From: Mytilus californianus
Taxonomy: Eukaryota > Mollusca > Bivalvia > Mytilida > Mytilidae
DNA: 64,000 nucleotides
NCBI RefSeq assembly: GCF_021869535.1
Contig: NW_026262690.1
Coordinates: forward strand, 84,923,995 to 84,987,994
Reading direction: 5' to 3'
The notes under the pieces were generated by a model. It made no database searches and was not told the DNA's origin. It worked only from the letters and a program-made list of their open reading frames with translations. Both the position numbers and the translations under genes were made by a program. Shown in pieces: positions 34,010-46,279 of the stretch (the first letter of the stretch is position 1; every line of letters starts with the position of its first letter).

Positions 34010-34830
34010 TGTTTTCAGTTTTTGTCTCGATTTCACGGAGTCAAAAAGCGATACATAGGTATGCTGTTTCTAGCGTCGTCGGTGTCGTCAACAATGTATT
34101 AGTTTGTGATTAGGTCTAGTTTATGGTGAACCACTAGCAGTAGGTCATTGATATTTGGTATGCAGTTGTATAAGCATTCGCAAATCTCATTTCCATGGAG
34201 ATTATTTGGCTCCCCCCCCTCAGTCATGGTCTATTGACTTTGAAACTTTTGCTTAGTTTACATGTATTAGTTTGTGATTAGGTCAGTTTATGGGGAACCA
34301 ATAGTGGTAGGTCAATGAAATTTGGTATGCAGTTGTATAAACATTGACATATATTTAATTTCCATGGAGATTATTTGGCCCGCCCCCTCAGTTATGGTTT
34401 ATTGACTTTGAAACTTTTGCTTCGTTTACATGTATTAGTTTGTGATTAGGTCAGTTTAAGATGAACCACTAATGTTAAGTCAATGATATTTGGTATGCAA
34501 ATGTATTGGCATTTGCAAGTTTCATTTCCATGGAGATAATATAACCCCACACCCTCATTATGGTTCATTGACTTTGAAACTTTTACATAGTTTACAAGTT
34601 AATGTTTGTGTTTGTTTAAAGAGAACGACTTATGAGATTTCAGTGGTATTTGGTATACAGTTGTATTAGTATTGGCACATCTCATTTCCATGGAGATTGT
34701 TTAGCCCTGTACCTTCAGTCATGGTTCATTGACTTTGAATATTTGCATAACTTACATATAAATAAAGTATTGCTTTTTTAATTTCAACATTTGCATTATC
34801 AAAATAACAAATAGGCGAGACATATATCTG
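34010..34830 (+). mobile_element. TTTGTCTCGAT element with four tandem units of about 165 bp
   Basis: Left terminus 'tttttgtctcgatttcacgg' and right terminus near 'ataggcgagacatat', inverted in their GTCTCG core. A GTCGTCGG tract follows the left end. Four tandem units share 'tttccatggagat' (34191, 34360, 34526, 34686) and 'attgactttgaaacttttgc'. It lies in a 2.4 kb block present only in unit 1, so it arrived after the duplication. Confidence 0.75.
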
Positions 34831-34839
34831 TGTTAACAG

Positions 34840-36335
34840 TTTATTCAGATATTTTAAGCAACAGGTTAACTAATATGATGTAAAGTAACTGTCGGTCAGC
34901 AGGGTTCATCTGACCTTCACCTTAATTACATGGATTGTTTAATTATTATGTTCAGAATTGTGATACTTTAGTTAACCTTTTCAAGACTTTAAACATATAT
35001 TCAATCATGATCATTTAAGCAGGACAAACATTTCAGCATTTGCACTCTTTGTTTTAAAATATCTGTTAAACTATTTGAAATATACATGCAAATGCATATT
35101 TCCTTACTTGTTCATTGATGATATCAAAAGGGTGTTAATATTTGCTGCATATTGATAAAAAATGGATCAGACTCAAATGGCTAGGTTGCACAAAATGTTT
35201 CTTAAACAATGGAAAATGGTCTCTACTGTACATTTAAATGGGGAAATATCTTAAAACAACTCCATAATGGAAGGTGCACAACCTTAATAGGTTTGCCAAA
35301 ATTCTGTGAATTTCCTTAATCTGGGTTAAAAACAAAAATTCAAATTGATGCCATCTTTTGAAAATTATGCTGAAAGTGGTGTTAAACACCAACAACCAAT
35401 TCATATATTAGAGAGTGGGGGATATACTGCAATCAACGTCTCCATCTGTTTGTCCCACAACATGTTACCACTCTTCCGATCTATCAAACACCTACTTCCT
35501 GTATGCTTCAAACTTTGAATTTTTCAATTTTTCATTCATGCAAGATGTATGATGATGTTAAATTTCAGAAGATGCACTAGATATTTAACAAATCACCATC
35601 AGTGCAACATATGCCAGTTTTACATTTTCAAACTGTGTTATGTTTATATTAAACATGTTGTACACTTGAAGGAACCTCTCAACTAGTGGGTGAGAATTCA
35701 AGCAGGAGTAGGATTTCGATGAAAAACAAAACAAATTACCAATAACCAATTCCACCAAGTGTTAAAATAAAAGTTGTACACATTAGAATAAAACGAGACC
35801 TTTCAAAAAGCCCAACATCACGATTCAGATGAACGAAGCTGTGCCTTTCTGAGTAAATCATCTGTCACAGAGGCAGATTTATATGGGAGCCCAGCGCCCC
35901 TCTAAATGGTGCTACATGCAAAGTTAATGCTCAGGCTATTTACAAGTCCCACTCCTAAAGTTGCATTTTTGGTTATGTTTTCATTCATCAAAAACAAAAT
36001 CAATGATGGTAGATATAGACAATATCCAAATATCTTACTAGTGTTAAATTGATAACCTTTAAAGATCGGGTAACTAAACTCTGATCTGTTCCCAAGTTAT
36101 GTATAAAAATCAACAAATTGTTGCATACTAGTAAACATTTCCTTGTCCAAATATATCATCTTTTTTATTCAGAGAAAAAAAGAAACACTTCCCCAAAATA
36201 AATTTAAACTACTTCCATTTCATGAAAGCTGTATTTTTACCAATTCTGACAGCAAAATCTTACAGTAATCGCGAGGCATAGGAGCTATAATCTGATTTTA
36301 ACAGGCAACTCGAACAATTTGTAGGTCCTTTAATG
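34840..36335. other. Remainder of the unit-1-only block
   Basis: AT-rich. A SINE tail fragment ('gtggtgttaaacaccaacaa') lies at about 35360-35390. No gene recognised. Confidence 0.45.
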
Positions 36336-36666
36336 TGACAATTTGCCTGGCTATGCTGTTGCTCTCTGATCTAATTATGGTTCACCTGAAACAGTTGCAT
36401 AAATTAAAACACGATCCGTACTGGTTACTGGAACTTTGGATGCACCAAACCAGGTACTTCATATCTGAGAAATAGGCAATATATGCCTTCGATTTTAGAA
36501 TTCATTCATACATGTTTATCTCACCAGGCCTAAAAGGCTAATATAAGAGAATATGTTTTAAATATATATGGAAAAATGCTTGGAGTAAAAGGAATTGCAT
36601 GAAATTAAACCAACTTTATACAAACCTTGAAACAAATTTAAAAACAGTAAATATCAGTGTGTTATT

Positions 36667-36805
36667 TCTAGAAGCCGTAGTGGTCATGCTAAAATAACAC
36701 ACGAGCATCTTTTAAAAAATAAAATTCAACCAGTATGTTTACCTTGCGATTGCAAGTATACAATTAAACATATTTTGATTGAATGTATAGACATTTCCGA
36801 TATCC
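36667..36805 (+). pseudogene. Relic of a non-LTR retrotransposon RNase H / C-terminal region
   Basis: An open stretch reads SRSGHAKITHEHLL, then CLPCDCKYTIKHILIECID. This is the 'R.GH.R.TH..LL...P.C..C....T..HIL..C' signature that ends the RNase H region of Jockey/CR1-type elements. Nothing else of the element remains. It lies in the 340 bp between the two duplication units. Confidence 0.75.
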
Positions 36806-37764
36806 GGGGGAAAACATGAAATGATTGGATGATAAGTTACACTTTTAATTCAAACTCCATTCACTTGAATTTGTATCGAGGGGTCTTGCTTAATTTGGTG
36901 AACTAGAATACGACTGCCCACTTGGTGTTGACCCAAATGATACAGGTCCATTCAAAGGTGTGTTATTTCTCCACAATAAAATGCTGTCAGTGGTAGAATC
37001 TGTTATGTATTTAGTCAGCTGTTTGTTTATACCTATGTCTTGCCATATCTGTGTTCAGCTAAGAGTATCTAGGAGTACAGGTACCTTTATCTTTTCAGAT
37101 CTTGTAACACGTGTTCAACATTTTCAGAGGTCATATAGTTATGTAAATTTGCCTAAAGAATAATTTTCTCTACAATTTTATAAAATTTGTGTACAATTAT
37201 GTTCCCTCTGAAGTGAAAGAAAATCAAAAAGACATTCAATGTAATTTTTTTGTGAATCGATTCGGTGAATTGGAGCAATAATTTGATTTTATATTTTTTA
37301 ATTTGTTAAAAGAATTCTACCAGACAGTGTGTGACAATATTTTACACAAATCCTTGCTTAAAAAAATGTTTGTCCAACACTTTGCTACCATGAATGCATA
37401 ATGTGAATTAACATAAATGAATGTGTTCTTTAATGGTGATTTATACAGTATAATATAATGTGTTTTTATTTTGTTTGTGTGTGCTTATTTTGAAAACAGA
37501 AATATTGCATTATTTGTCAAATATTGATCGATTTTTGCTATGCATGTATGCATGAATGCTTTTGATTGAGTGCAAGTTAAGATTATTTTATCGCAAAAGA
37601 CTTAAGATGAACCTTCCAAGAACCACAGAGAACTTAAAAAAAAGTTTTTTGATCAAAATCTTGAAACAAAACATAAAATATCTTTAAAAGAGTTACTATT
37701 TGTATTAAATTTTCATTGTTAAATGTTGCTTGCAAAAGGAAAAGACAGATTATTGTGTATATAT

Positions 37765-38487
37765 AGCGGAAATAAGTGAAATTAGGCATTAAGCTTAAAT
37801 CATAGGCAATATAAGCTAATGCCTAGGCAGTATTAAGTCTATTGCCTAAATGATGTTGGGTATTATTCTTAAATCCTGAAAAATGTGTCCAGGCATTAAT
37901 CTTAATGCCTAAAATGTAAATGCAAGTAAATAAAAAGACATTTATTCAAAGTTAAAATACATTGGTACATTATAACATGATAAGAACTGAATTTTCAAAT
38001 GTCAACTACCTGAAATAAAGTAACTAGTTCTGGACACTTTAGTTTTAACTCGGATATAACCAAAGCTGTAAATTCACGACCATTTTCACTTTGCAGTTTA
38101 TGGGGTAGACCAAAAATTGTGAAAACATCCATTAAATCGAATGTCACCTCTGAAGCACATTTTGACTCGAGAGCTCTAAAGTTACAAACTGTTGTCAGAT
38201 GATTTTATCGAAATTTATCGTTTCCATCTACTAAATACTAGATACTAAAATTTGAAGATCTGTAAAATTAATGTATATCAATATTTGGAATGTGATATAA
38301 ACAAAACTTTACATTTAGAATATTTCACCGAATGTATATGGAAGACAAAGCAAAAATCCCAAAGTTCACTTATTGCCAGAAATGATGTTTGTCAATAGGT
38401 TGAATAATCAACATCAGATTTCAGGAAATAAGTTTAATGCCTGACAATTTTAACTTAATGTAATGCCTTATTTTACTTACTGCCGCT
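37765..38487 (-). mobile_element. AGCGG-ended DNA element with integrase relic
   Basis: 723 bp absent from unit 1. Left AGCGGAAATAAGTGAAATTA; right, reverse-complemented, AGCGGCAGTAAGTAAAATAA; both are followed by GGCATTA-like sequence. The insertion target is an AT-alternating tract, so the target duplication is obscured. It carries an integrase fragment on the minus strand (37995-38204). Integrase genes of this type between inverted repeats fit Ginger-like DNA transposons; the family assignment is inference. Confidence 0.8.
37995..38204 (-). pseudogene. Integrase core (DDE) fragment, KRBA2/Ginger-like
   Basis: About 69 codons, open to a stop, beginning after an in-frame stop. Landmarks: FRALESKCASEVTFDLMDVF, then IFGLPHKLQSENGREFTALV. 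It matches the rve integrase region around the second catalytic aspartate, normally in 'QSDNGREF'; here that D is E. The start and third catalytic residue are missing. Clearly non-functional. Confidence 0.8.
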
Positions 38488-38715
38488 AACATATATATTG
38501 AATTGTTTAATCAAACCATCAAATTAATAACTTAGTTTTAAAATATTGTTTGGACATTATTCCTTCATATAGTATTTGTAACTTGTCATGCACTATTAAA
38601 GCATAAGGTCATGCAATATATTGCTATCACTTGGTGCTCTTTGTTCATTGTTGATAATTTTTTTCACATTTCCATTCTTTTCTCTGAAATCCCCTTTCAG
38701 ATTTTGGTCCGAGTT

Positions 38716-39314
38716 AAGGTTTATGACCCTTCTGTAGCCATGTGTATTACGAAATTTTCAAAGTGCAATAATATCAAAACAGCAAAGATACTGAATAATA
38801 GAGATGTGCCATTTTGTACATATACCAAAGGGAAACTTCGTTCAAAACAATACTATTTATTGTTTTATTGCATTTAATAGAAAATGGGATTTTGTGGCAA
38901 ATAAAGCCAAGATTTTTGCAGAAAATCCACAGACTTCAAAACAGAGATTTTCGTTATAATAGTTATCAAAGGTACCAGATTTTAAACATAGATTATACTC
39001 ACTTGTGCTTGTGTTTCTTCTTTAAAAAAAAGTCGTAAACAACCTTTATATTCTAAAAAACATCGTGCTGATTCTCTACAATCGAGCGCACCCTAGAAGG
39101 TGTACTTGAATTGGTCCATATTTGTATATCTTTTAACCAATATCTTAATTTATAAACTTGTTTTAAGGAAATCATTGCTAGCACTGCATGTAATAATCCT
39201 CTATCAATCAAGCACCGAATTGTCAAATATTAGAGTACAAGGGGAAAGGCTGTGGATTTTCTATAAAATTTCCTTTTGTTTAGCATTTAAAGAACAAAAA
39301 GGTACATAATCCTT
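38716..39314. mobile_element. AAGGnTTATG-ended element, absent from unit 1
   Basis: About 599 bp. Left AAGGTTTATGACCCTT, right reverse-complemented AAGGATTATGTACCTT. The flanking duplication sequence is continuous in unit 1 at about 31780. It includes 'agttatcaaaggtaccag', a phrase common in mussel repeats. The open frames inside show no similarity I recognise. Confidence 0.7.
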
Positions 39315-39353
39315 AATAGTTATAATAAAATGGAGGTATTTTCTAAATAGCCA

Positions 39354-39465
39354 AGCGGCTCTTTTCACAAAAAATCTTACGAGTAAAAAGACTTGTAAGG
39401 CATTAACATTTCAGTATAACTTACGATCAATTTTAATCGTAAGATTTTTCATGAAAAGAGACGCT
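39354..39465. mobile_element. 112 bp MITE with AGCGnCTCTTTTCA termini, absent from unit 1
   Basis: Left AGCGGCTCTTTTCACAAAAA, right reverse-complemented AGCGTCTCTTTTCATGAAAA, each followed by ATCTTACGA. The whole element would fold into one hairpin. The unit 1 sequence at about 31817 is uninterrupted. Confidence 0.85.
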
Positions 39466-39544
39466 GAAATGGTTCTAGTTGAATAAAAAATGGCTGCCAG
39501 GGGCAATATTTGATCCTCTTTTAATATTTACTGGGTTGCAAACT

Positions 39545-39567
39545 GGGGGGGGGGGGGGGGGGGGGGG
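39545..39567 (+). repeat. Run of 23 G
   Basis: Unit 1 has a much shorter, interrupted G-rich tract at the same place (31905-31922), so the run expanded in unit 2 or is an assembly artefact. It could form a G-quadruplex. Confidence 0.8.
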
Positions 39568-40160
39568 ATCTTTATTTATATAAATCAGAATAAAAACATG
39601 CATGTGACAATCTTCGACTGAAATCTGTTCTTGAATCTTCTTTGAATGTTTTGAAACTAAGTGATTGATGAAATCAAAGCCGTTTGATGCTTTATTTATC
39701 AAAAGTTATCCTCTCTTGAGGAATTAAGCGATTCTGAGTGATTATAAGGCTGCTCAGAGTCTCTATTTATAGAATTGTATAGCATTATTTTGGCGCTGAG
39801 TAGCCGCGGCTTCATTTCATTGTTGCTTACTTTAGTTATATGCTAACAATTGAACTTTTTTCATCCTGTTTGTAATAAAATTTATTAAATTATGAAAATA
39901 TGAATTTTTGTAATAAGAGGAATGTAAGATATATATATATATATATATATATAGATGAAATCTCTGAATAACATAAATTATTATACCACAATTTACATTA
40001 TTTGATAGGAAAGATTGCTCTGCTCTGCCTTATACACATAGTAGTAATTGCTAGAAGTCAACTTAGTATGCAAAAAATGTCTTACAATTGGTAGGTTCAG
40101 TTTCAATTTCAGCAAAATACTGTTTAAAGACTGGTATCAGCTAGTAAATTGCAAAGGTGA

Positions 40161-40443
40161 AAAGTAAAACAACAAAAATACCGAACTCCAAGGAAAATTC
40201 AAAACGGAAAGTCCCTTAACAATTGGCAAAATCAAAACCTCAAACACATCAAACGAATGGAAAACTACTGTTATGTTCCTGACTTGATACAGGCATTTTC
40301 TTATGTAGAAAATGGTGGGTTAAACCTGGTTTTAAAGCTAGCTAAACCTCTCACTTTTATGACTGTTGCATAAAATTTCATTATATTGACAACAATGTGT
40401 GAACAAAACAAACAGACATTATAGGTAAAAATGTCAAAAATGA
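40161..40443 (+). mobile_element. 283 bp dispersed repeat, absent from unit 1
   Basis: Exact empty site in unit 1 (33000, 'gcaaaggtgaaccagct'). The insert is flanked by TGA. Landmarks: 'aaaataccgaactccaagga', 'caaacacatcaaacgaatgg', 'ttcttatgtagaaaatggtg' and 'aacaaaacaaacagacat'. I recognise this as a frequent mussel repeat; no terminal inverted repeat was seen. Confidence 0.85.
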
Positions 40444-41009
40444 ACCAGCTTAATTCAGGTTATCCCCCCCCCCCCCCAATTAGATTTCTAATCCACTTGA
40501 ACTATTTTGAATTAGGTTTTAAACGACTTTAGGGGAAATTGGTGAACACAGGTTTGGTTTATGCAATAAATAAAATCATCATAGATACCAGAATTAAAGT
40601 TTTGTAAATAAATTTGAACATTTTTTTTCAACAGCTAACAGTTTTAAGTAGCTTGTGTAATAGTAGAATAGAATTACTTAAGAAATTGTTAAAAAGAAGG
40701 ACAGTCTTTGCTATAAAAGTCTGTGTATAGTTTATAAAAAAAAAATGTTGCAATCTCTGCATATGAAGCTAAGTACCAGTATTTTTTCAAGTTTATAATT
40801 AAAGATCTGCATTTCAATTTTTCTACAATTTTCTGACCTCAATCAGAGTATCAAGTTCAGTGATATATTTTACAAATAAAAAGTTTGTATTCAAACTGAT
40901 TGTGAAATAAAAAAGAAAATATCTTTGATTTGTTTTTCATTAATCAAGTCAGTATATTGTCATTCTTCAGTCAGAGGCTTAGATCATAGTCCACGCACTT
41001 GTAATTTTT

Positions 41010-41295
41010 TACTTCACACTAATGATCCGTAGGTGATCTCGTGGTAGGTTCCTTTCTACAAGTACAGGAGTTAGTAGGTTTAATCCAAAAGTCAGGTCTG
41101 GAACTTGACTGAAAGACTTTAAATTTTGTATTTGTTTCTTCTGGGCTAAGCACATGGGATTTTAGAAGACCTGTGATTTGTTGGGCTGGAGTCAGAATTA
41201 TGTGTCAGGGTAGGGTGACATGCGTTCTTGCAGAATGTTACCCTGTGAACCAGCTCATTATGTTGGTCTAGTAAGAAGCAGGGTTCAAATTCAAA
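41010..41295 (+). mobile_element. tRNA-derived SINE in unit 2
   Basis: Orthologous position to 33565-33840. The B-box region reads 'taggtttaatcc', more decayed than in unit 1. Confidence 0.6.
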
Positions 41296-41680
41296 TCACA
41301 TTTAAAATGTTCTCATCCTGAATATGCATTTAATTTTCCACCATACATATTATAAATATACTATAAGCAATCTAGGTCAACTGTATATGGTGTATAGAAT
41401 AATTGCATGTCTGTTTGGCAGAGACCAAACTCATTGCCTAGCTATGTTGTTGCTCTCTGGTCAAATTACGACAGTTAAAGGATAATTGGAGGCAGAGGTT
41501 TCTGGTTTGTGTTCACCTGAAACAGTTGCATAACACGAACATGCTGTATAATTTTACCAATTTTAGGGGTACCGTACTGGTTCCCTGAACATTGGATACA
41601 CCAAACCAGGTACTTCATATGAGAAACAGGCAATATATACCCTCGATTTTAGAATTCATTCTTACATATTTGTATTATTC

Positions 41681-44600
41681 AAAATTAAATATATTCTACA
41701 TAGTTTTATATTTACACCTACCTATGCTTAGGAACTATTGTTTTCAATATGTATCACTTTCCAGTATGTTCTTTTTTAACAGGGCCCGAATTGGTGGTGT
41801 TACATGATAGACTTCCCAAGCCTATCCGAATCATTTTGCAAAGAATTCCGCTCAAACCGGTGGTCATAAACTTGCAGTGAGTTGAGAGTTTTTTTTCCCT
41901 CTGTGTTGGAAGGCCTCACTGTAACTTTGAAATGAAGAACAGCAATAATAATGCTGTTCCTTTGCTTTGTATGTGTTTTTTGCTGTACATGTACTAACTT
42001 TGAGTCATGAATGGATACCCTATATACTTTGTTTGTATATTGCTATTCTTATTTATGGTATGACCTCAATGTAGTCTTGAGGGTAATGACAAATATAAAG
42101 CGATAATTATATATCTTGTGGTATAATCGCCAATGAGACAACTTCATTTGGTTTCAATTGGACTTCCTACTTCTTTTGGTTTTACTATGAAGTTGGTTAA
42201 ATACGAAAAAACCAATTGCAAAAAAATCTTTAAGATTTGCTATATTTTCCCAACAAAAATGTAAAAACTATATTAATACATTGTTTCAATCTAATTATTA
42301 AATAATAATAAAATTGAAATTTCATTTAAAGGTAAATTTATCAATATATTAATACATAATGATCAGGGGAGCTAACCCATTATGTGATGGCAAAATTTTA
42401 CTCATGGTTAATCCATGGGCACTGTGTCCATAGTCCAAGGTTTTACAACACTTTTGTCAGTTAATAAAGGCGATTTGTATGTCCAAATAGTAATACTGGG
42501 TTGTTTTCCAAAGCAAAATGCAAAATGAAACCAATCTCTAAGTTATAAATACATCTTTCTTGGGAGGGGGTGTATTTTTTTCCAATTTTCTAAAAAAAAA
42601 ATTTACTGTAACACACTGGAACAAGAATTTAACAAAATAATCATGTTTCATTCAGGCCCTCCTCCAATAAAAGATCAATCATAGGTCAAAAGGCCTAACG
42701 TACATTGATCTGAAGTGCTCTAAGTTTGACCTAAGACCAAGAATTTGGAAAGCCAAATAAATTAATAGTTTGGTTATTTCACAATGTATATCATGGTATT
42801 GTTTGACCAAGATTCAATCAAAGCCATTGCTTCTCACATTGAAAGAAAACATGTGACCGTTTACACATTTCTGCCAGAAATTGATCATAAAAATATAAAT
42901 TGAAGAGGACTTCTGGCAATTCATGTACATATTTTTTCATAGTATACAAAATTTCAAAGGAATAATAAACAAGTTTCCTCTATCATTTTAATAAGTACAT
43001 ATATTATTTGACAATAATTTCTTAAATATACTATTTATTTAACAATATAATACTGTAAAGTATCATGTTCATTTGATTATAAATATCACAGATTTAAATC
43101 TAAAAATATTTTGATCATACTTTCCTTACCACACTTACTAGCAAAATATAATCAATTTATGCAGTAAACTAAAATACAGCAAGTTGATCATATTTTGATA
43201 ATTAAGAATTTGATAATTTCCTCTGGAAATTATGAAAAAGAAGCTGAAGAGGGTTAAAGAAAAATAACAAGCCAACAATCTTAATCTTATTTTTATATTG
43301 TATATGGCCTATATTTGTATAATTCAGCCTTGGCAAGACTGAATTCTATGGCACTTATCCATTAAATAATACCGGTATTTATACTGCAAGAGTGCAATTT
43401 GAGCAGTCAAAAGAATATAACATGTTTAATTTCTGTTATATTTCAGCTGCTAACTCTTTTTTTGAAGTTTACAATGTGTTTCTGTTGCAATTTATTGATT
43501 GTATAACTAAGATGTCGGATTGGCAAAATTTTGATGTTGTCCGTTTCGTGTCCAAAATTCATAATTATTATCCTAAACATAATATTCTACATACATCTAA
43601 AGTACTGCAGTAAAAAGGATTTATTTCTATTAGACATGAAACAACATATATCAGTTCTTTTAGACATGTAATAGGATAGAATAGCTAGGTCTGTTTCTTA
43701 ACCTTATACCAATAAATTTTATTTGAGAAAAGTATTTTCAAAATAAACCTAAGTACCCAAAGCTTGGTTTTAGTTAGAATTTTCACATACAATATATTTA
43801 CATCAGTTTTGTTTTTCTTTAGGTATATATGTTTTTTTTAACATGGTTGAATTCCAAACTGCCAACTTGCTTAGATTTTTTTTCATTACTGAATTATGTT
43901 TCCAATACAAAACAAAACAACAAAACAGAATTTAAATTAAATATTTTGAAAAATTCCATATGAAAATAATTTTGTAAACGATGCAAGGACATTCCTTAAA
44001 ACCCTTTCTTTCCTGTAATGGAAAAGAAGGGACGAGGTCCATCAATGCATCTACACAAAAATCCTTACATACACTTGAAAAATCAAAAAGCAAAAGAACA
44101 GGGCTTTTTATTGCTATTCTTAATCGCAAAGTCACAGTTTGGCCTTGAACACTGAGCAAAAGTTCAACCTTCAGAATAAGTTCAAGAATGTCTTTATGAT
44201 AAAGTTTATCACATGTTTTAGGGGATTCTTTGCTAAACGTTTATACCTTAACTTTCAAATTTGTTCATTTTATGAGATATTATCATTTCAATCTTTTATT
44301 CATATCTCTAACTTAAAATGTATTGTGGGTTATAACATATTCCTTGACCTTGAAGTATTTAACAAAAGTAAATTTGACCTTGTGTGTGATTTTATAAACC
44401 GGTACAGCTCATCATTTTACTAACATACAAAATTAGCAACTAGAATACAGATAAGGTAAAAAACAAATTACTTGGTTTTTAGATACTTCTAATCAGTAAA
44501 TTATTATGGCATTGCATAAACAATAAATAAAAAAGAATATATATATAAATTTGCATACATTTATTTGTATTTCAATCTGAATGTCCATTTAAAAACAGGA

Positions 44601-45682
44601 GACAACTGCAATATTGTGCCCTATAATTTAATAAAACATTCTGTTTTATCTTGAAACTACTATAAAGAAACTGAAATCTTCTAATCATGAGAGTGTAATG
44701 GCATATTTTCAGCTGTATTTACCTTTAAACTACATATTAGGCTCAACTGATGATCTATGTCAGGAGAAAAAACTGTTAATTGAACACCAAAAATAAGAAT
44801 AAGAACAGCCCTTGCGTACATTATAAAAAAAAGGTGCATCTGTAATTAAGATTATTTATTTTACATTAGTGAACTATATTATATGTCTGCTACTTTTTTA
44901 TCTGAGAATTTTACCTTTTTCAAAATACTGTTGTACAATTCTGCATATACAGTATTTAATTTATGGAAGCCATGATTTACTCTTAAAACGTTTTCTAAAG
45001 TTTGGAGGATATTCTTGAAAACATTTTGCATCTAAATTTGTCTCACCTTTTTCTCCTTTATAAAAGGAAATGAACATAGATGTTTAATTCAAATATCATT
45101 AATAATAATTTCAAATAAGGTACACCATGATTTCTGCTTTCATGTTTCAAAGGACATACATCAACTTTTACAATTTAACAGAAGAAAAAAAGAATAATAC
45201 ATCTATAAATACGAAAATTATAAATCTGACTGGTTTTCAAAGATTTAATAAAACATATAATTAACATTTGGTAATATGTTTGTCCTTGCTCTTTCAGCAG
45301 AATTCATAAGTCACCTTGAAAGATAACTTGCATCAATGAAAAACTGCAACTTTATTAAAATCACTACCTAAAATAATTTTCCACACATGCAGCCTCTTAC
45401 AGTTAAAGGCCTATAAAGAATGCCCATATCTTCGACAGGGTTAAAATATTTTTATATATATAAATTAATTAATCCAACAAATGATTGTCTAATTATAAGT
45501 TTTCCCAAGTTTTAGAAGGAAAGCTGATTTCTGTTATGATACTGTCATGTGACAAATGTGTAAACAAACATTCAATTAAAAACCAAACAGTGTAACATCA
45601 AAATAGTGAAAATTTAATAGCGTGCTACATCATCAGATGTCAAAACTTAAAAGTTGGTATATGCATTCTTGTTCATGTTTCA
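41681..45682. other. Intergenic, no gene recognised
   Basis: AT-rich. A fragment of the GATGTGGTATGATTGCCAAT repeat lies at 42112-42152. Short open frames (for example 43392-43613) have no recognisable domain and no coding-type composition. Confidence 0.45.
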
Positions 45683-46075
45683 CAAGTGCCAATCTGCCTA
45701 AGAATCAGGCAGTGGTGAAAACATGACAAACAAAAACCCACTCAGGTTGACATTAATTTTTGTTCAAAATGTATAATGGTGCATGAATATAACATTCGTT
45801 TCCTTGTCCTGTTCTGGTAATTCAAGATATAATTTGGTTGAAATGCACTAGAAATTAAAAATTAAGGGGAGCTAACTCCGTAATTTGCTATCATTCTAAC
45901 CAAAATTTATCTAGAGATTTCTCGAATTACCAGACACGCAGAAACGAAAGACCTACCATTTCTAACCCAGGATGAGGGTAACTTCAAAATAGGATGGTTA
46001 GGTCGGTGGGTTTTTTTTCGGCCATGTTTTGATTTTTTTCAAAATTGCCTGATTCTTACAAAGACTGGCACTTAG
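45683..46075. repeat. Imperfect palindromic element
   Basis: The left arm begins 'acaagtgccaatctgcctaa' with 'gaatcaggca'; the right arm, reverse-complemented, begins 'taagtgccagtctttgtaag' with 'gaatcaggca'. Both arms continue through 'aacatg', 'aaacccac', 'tctggtaattc' and 'attttggtt'. Arms are about 190 bp with almost no spacer. Confidence 0.7.
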
Positions 46076-46202
46076 AATGCAAACAAAAGAATACATATTT
46101 CTTATACATTATCTTCCAAAACATATAAATTTTAATTGGTAAGAACTAGGGATAGTAGTTTTTCATGAAAGTACCAATGCATAACAATGGGCTCCTAATA
46201 TA

Positions 46203-46275
46203 AAAATAAGAAGATGTGGTATGATTGCCAATGAGACAACTCTCCACAAGAGACCAAATGACACATGTCAATTTC
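46203..46275 (+). repeat. GATGTGGTATGATTGCCAAT repeat fragment
   Basis: 'gatgtggtatgattgccaat' plus 'gagacaactctccacaag', the best-preserved start of this family in the window. Confidence 0.85.
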
Positions 46276-46279
46276 ATTG

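Larger units (their letters stand above)
30400..36530 (+). repeat. Tandem segmental duplication, unit 1
   Basis: Collinear with unit 2 (36870-41680). The left border is near 'actagaatacgactgc' (30442 and 36902) and the right border near 'cctcgattttagaattcatt'-like sequence (about 36505 and 41650). Without later insertions (30911-31147 and about 33973-36340) and the 470 bp block at 32399-32868, about 3.07 kb remains, matching the trimmed length of unit 2. No gene was found in it. Long identical stretches persist, for example about 50 bp at 33111-33160 against 40571-40620. Confidence 0.9.
36870..41680 (+). repeat. Tandem segmental duplication, unit 2
   Basis: Second copy of the unit at 30400-36530, in the same orientation. 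It carries four insertions missing from unit 1: 37765-38487, 38716-39314, 39354-39465 and 40161-40443. It lacks the two insertions of unit 1. Confidence 0.9.

Noticed and set aside
43392..43613. 73-codon plus-strand open frame
   Set aside because: Random-looking composition, no domain, no splice context.
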